Part shown: piece by piece, positions 61,826 to 64,000 of the stretch
Layout of the letters: each line of letters starts with the position of its first letter
How positions within the stretch are numbered: position 1 is the stretch's first letter
From: Lachnospiraceae bacterium
GTDB taxonomy: Bacteria > Bacillota > Clostridia > Lachnospirales > Lachnospiraceae
Assembly (NCBI GenBank): GCA_030524705.1
Contig: JAUNGD010000006.1
Coordinates: forward strand, 1 to 64,000
Direction of reading: 5' to 3'
DNA: 64,000 nt
The notes under the pieces: generated by a model
Seen by the model: only the letters and a program-made list of their open reading frames with translations
Database searches by the model: none
Told to the model about the DNA's origin: nothing
Translations under genes and position numbers: made by a program

Positions 61826-62998
61826 TCAGGAGTAAACTGCCTCCCTAAGCTGTTCCAACGCTTTTTCCAGGGTCTGCCGCGGACACGCGATATTGATGCG
61901 CTCAAAGCCTTCGCCGTCGGGGCCGAACATGGCGCCGCTGTCCAGCCAGAGCTTCGCCCGGTTCACAATCAGATCCTCCCGCTCCTCTTCCGTCAGATTC
62001 AGTCCCCGGAAATCCAGCCAGAGCAAATACGTTCCCTCCGGCTCCACCAGCCTGATCTCCGGCAGCTTTGCCGCAAGGTATTCCCGGACAAAGGCAAGGT
62101 TTCCTGCCAGATACTCCTTCAATCCGGCAAGCCATTCCCCGCCGCCCTCGTATGCCGCCTGACACGCTGCAAGCCCCATCAGATTCAGCTGGCTGTAGCC
62201 TGCCGCTGCGACCTGCTTTTTAAACTCTTTTTTCAATTCAGGGTTAGAAATAAAAATATTTGACACCTGCAGCCCTGCAAGGTTGAAGGTCTTGCTGGGA
62301 GCCGTACACGTAACCGTAATGTCTGCCAGCTCCGGCGAGAGGGATGCAAACACGAAATGGCGGTTCCCCGGATACACAAAATCACTGTGAATCTCGTCGC
62401 TGACCACAAGCACCCCGTACCGCAGGCATATCTCGCCGATTCTGCGCAGCTCCCACTCCTTCCATACACGCCCCACCGGATTGTGAGGGCTGCACAAGAG
62501 GAAAAGTTTTACATGGTTTTCTCTGATTTTCTGTTCAAAATCTTCAAAATCAATCTCATAATGCCCGTCCTGCAGCTTCAGAGGACTGTTGACCAGAATA
62601 CGTCCATTATCCCGGATCACCTCACTAAAAGGATAGTATACGGGCTGCTGCAGCAATACTGCATCCCCCGCCCTGGTGAAAGCACGGACCGCCATAGCCA
62701 GAGCAAAAACTACTCCGGGCGTTTTTACAAGCCAGCTGCGCTTTGTCGTCCATCCAAAATGCCTCTCATACCAGCCCGACACCGCCTGAAAATAAGCTTC
62801 CTTGCTCTCACTGTATCCAAAAATTCCGTGAACCGCCGCCTGCTCCAGCCGCTCCACAATATAGGGTGCGGTCTGAAAATCCATATCGGCCACCCAAAGA
62901 GGCAGTACATCCTCCCTCTTTCCACGCTCCTTTGCAAAATCATATTTCAGGCAGTTCGTACCCCGGCGGTCAATAACCTTATCAAAATCGTATCCCAT
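61826..62998 (-). CDS. patB: PatB/MalY-type PLP enzyme, C-S lyase (cystathionine beta-lyase)
   Basis: This 390-residue fold-type-I enzyme cleaves C-S bonds of cystathionine or cysteine to release thiol or sulfide. It opens YDFDKVIDRRGTNCLKYD, LPLWVADMDFQ as in MalY/PatB, with SPHNPVGRVW, VSDEIHSDFV and the PLP Lys in TAPSKTFNLAGLQ. AGGAGG-like sequence precedes ATG. It lies downstream of a Cys/Met gamma-lyase/synthase gene, from which a 113-base gap with short tandem repeats separates it. Confidence 0.92.
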   Translation of the reverse strand: MGYDFDKVIDRRGTNCLKYDFAKERGKREDVLPLWVADMDFQTAPYIVERLEQAAVHGIFGYSESKEAYFQAVSGWYERHFGWTTKRSWLVKTPGVVFALAMAVRAFTRAGDAVLLQQPVYYPFSEVIRDNGRILVNSPLKLQDGHYEIDFEDFEQKIRENHVKLFLLCSPHNPVGRVWKEWELRRIGEICLRYGVLVVSDEIHSDFVYPGNRHFVFASLSPELADITVTCTAPSKTFNLAGLQVSNIFISNPELKKEFKKQVAAAGYSQLNLMGLAACQAAYEGGGEWLAGLKEYLAGNLAFVREYLAAKLPEIRLVEPEGTYLLWLDFRGLNLTEEEREDLIVNRAKLWLDSGAMFGPDGEGFERINIACPRQTLEKALEQLREAVYS

Positions 62999-63026
62999 AC
63001 TGTATCCTCCCGTATCTCCAATCGTA

Positions 63027-63108
63027 ATTCCGATGCAATCTCTTTTCTTTCATTTTGATGCAACGCCCTTTTCATTCCGATGCGGTACTTTTCTTTCCAT
63101 TCCGATTC
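63027..63108. repeat. Four short imperfect direct repeats between the Cys/Met enzyme gene and patB
   Basis: ATTCCGATGC, ATTTTGATGC, ATTCCGATGC and ATTCCGATTC recur at 63027, 63052, 63074 and 63099, each followed by a C/T-rich tract, giving a period of 22-25 bases. The array fills most of the intergenic gap. Confidence 0.6.
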
Positions 63109-63111
63109 CCT

Positions 63112-64000
63112 TTATTCCAGCGCCTGTGCGAGATCTGCAATCAGATCCTCCGCATCCTCGATACCCACGGAGAAGCGCAGAAACGTCTCTGTGATGCCGA
63201 GCTTTTCCCGGACCTCCTTCGGCACGTCGCCATGGGTCTGCAGCATCGGATATGTGATCAGTGATTCCACGCCGCCCAGACTTTCCGCATAGACAATCAG
63301 CCGTACCTTTTCCAGTACTTTTCTTGCTGTCTCCTCAGAGTCTACCCGGAAAGAGATCATGCTTCCGGTGCCTCTGGCCTGAGATGCATTGACCTCATAT
63401 CCCGGATGCTCCGGAAGCCCAACATAGTAAACCTGCTCTACCCTGGGCTGCTCCTTCAGCCACCGGGCGATCTTCCGGGCATTGCTCTGCTGCTTTTCAA
63501 TCCGTACTGCAAGCGTCTTGATCCCCCGCAGGAGTAAAAAGCTGTCAAAGGGTGCCAGACTGCTGCCCACTGTCTTATAATAATACCGTATTTTTTCCGC
63601 CAGCTCAGGACTTGCCGTACAGAGAAAGCCGGCCAGCGTATCATTATGTCCGCCCAGGAACTTGGTACCGCTGTGGATCACAAGATCGGCTCCCAATGCG
63701 ATGGGATTTTGCAGATATGGGGAAAGAAACGTATTGTCCACAATCAGAAGCAGGTTATATTGATCTGCCAGCCGCTTCATCGCCCTCAGATCCGTCACCT
63801 TCATCGTAGGATTGCTGGGCGTCTCAATATAAAGCGCCTTCGTAGCCGGGGTAATCTCCTGCTCCACCAGAGCTGCGTCTGATGTGTCGATGTAAGAAAA
63901 GCTCAGATCTCTTCTCCTGCCCACGGATTCAAAAATCCTCACGGAGCCGCCGTACAGATCCTCCGAACAGACCACGTGCGCTCCCGCCTCCAAAAGCTCC
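63112..64000 (-). CDS. Cys/Met-metabolism PLP enzyme (cystathionine gamma-synthase/lyase family), 5' end outside the window
   Basis: This C-terminal portion of about 296 residues runs off the window at 64000. The PLP Lys lies in HSGTKFLGGHNDTLAG, with the preceding LLIVDNTFLSPYLQNPIALGADLVI and the final LGGVESLITYPMLQTHGDVP typical of the family (MetB, MetC, MccB, MGL). The complete protein would be about 380 residues. Synthase and lyase members cannot be told apart safely. It is the first visible gene of the sulfur amino-acid cluster on this strand. Confidence 0.9.
   Translation of the reverse strand, partial: ELLEAGAHVVCSEDLYGGSVRIFESVGRRRDLSFSYIDTSDAALVEQEITPATKALYIETPSNPTMKVTDLRAMKRLADQYNLLLIVDNTFLSPYLQNPIALGADLVIHSGTKFLGGHNDTLAGFLCTASPELAEKIRYYYKTVGSSLAPFDSFLLLRGIKTLAVRIEKQQSNARKIARWLKEQPRVEQVYYVGLPEHPGYEVNASQARGTGSMISFRVDSEETARKVLEKVRLIVYAESLGGVESLITYPMLQTHGDVPKEVREKLGITETFLRFSVGIEDAEDLIADLAQALE

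Noticed and set aside
63027..63108. CRISPR-like array
   Set aside because: Units are about 10 bases with 12-15-base variable parts, far shorter than CRISPR repeats and spacers, and no cas gene is present.

Overview
The window reads as chromosomal DNA of a low-to-mid GC Bacillota, most likely a gut Clostridia of the Lachnospiraceae type. Supporting signs are the strong AGGAGG ribosome binding sites, TTGACA-17-TATAAT-like promoters, a tandem glycine riboswitch and a cobalamin riboswitch, a YesM/YesN two-component pair beside a sugar ABC operon, the split GcvPA/GcvPB glycine decarboxylase and heavy investment in amino-acid and peptide uptake. Species cannot be named from the sequence. One feature does not fit a typical monoderm: all eight substrate-binding proteins have signal-peptidase-I-type leaders and none has a lipobox cysteine.

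Layout. 1-3.1 kb: a P1B-type Zn/Cd/Pb ATPase with a His/Cys-rich repeat leader that is broken by a stop codon, then an ArsR/SmtB metal sensor. 3.1-11.1 kb (minus): an aspartoacylase-like hydrolase, and a Dpp/Opp/Nik-family ABC operon led by a cobalamin riboswitch with terminator and ending in an unrelated type-1 binding protein. 11.2-21.2 kb: an Rbs/Lsr-type sugar ABC operon with two paralogous binding proteins and a HxlB-like isomerase, transcribed divergently from a YesM/YesN pair. 21.3-27.9 kb: a Gfo/Idh/MocA oxidoreductase, a HicB-like protein, a heterodimeric ABC exporter and fucO. 28-35.3 kb (minus): a self-contained glycine cleavage operon (gcvT-H-PA-PB-lplA-lpdA) under a tandem glycine riboswitch. 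35.3-42.5 kb: a visibly more AT-rich block with a frameshifted LysR gene, a threonine aldolase and a complete branched-chain-type ABC transporter. 42.6-47.9 kb (minus): a second Liv operon plus a cytidylate-kinase-like gene. 48.2-53.9 kb: a plus-strand operon for D-glutamate/5-oxoproline metabolism (D-amino-acid transaminase, PxpB, PxpC, DUF1445, PxpA, DUF4392 cyclase, Lrp regulator). 53.9-64 kb (minus): MetNIQ, a polar amino-acid (cystine-like) ABC transporter, an M20 peptidase, a C39-like protein, PatB and a truncated Cys/Met-metabolism enzyme.

Working together, these genes describe a cell that imports and ferments amino acids. Threonine can be cut to glycine, glycine is oxidised by the glycine-inducible cleavage system with its own lipoate ligase, D-glutamate and 5-oxoproline are salvaged by a dedicated operon, and sulfur amino acids are imported and cleaved by the last cluster. 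The best candidate for a little-described system is the 48-54 kb operon, where the two halves of mammalian D-glutamate cyclase occur as separate genes interleaved with all three 5-oxoprolinase subunits and a D-amino-acid transaminase. The cobalamin-riboswitch-controlled Dpp-family transporter comes second. No IS element, prophage, CRISPR array, tRNA or rRNA gene was seen.
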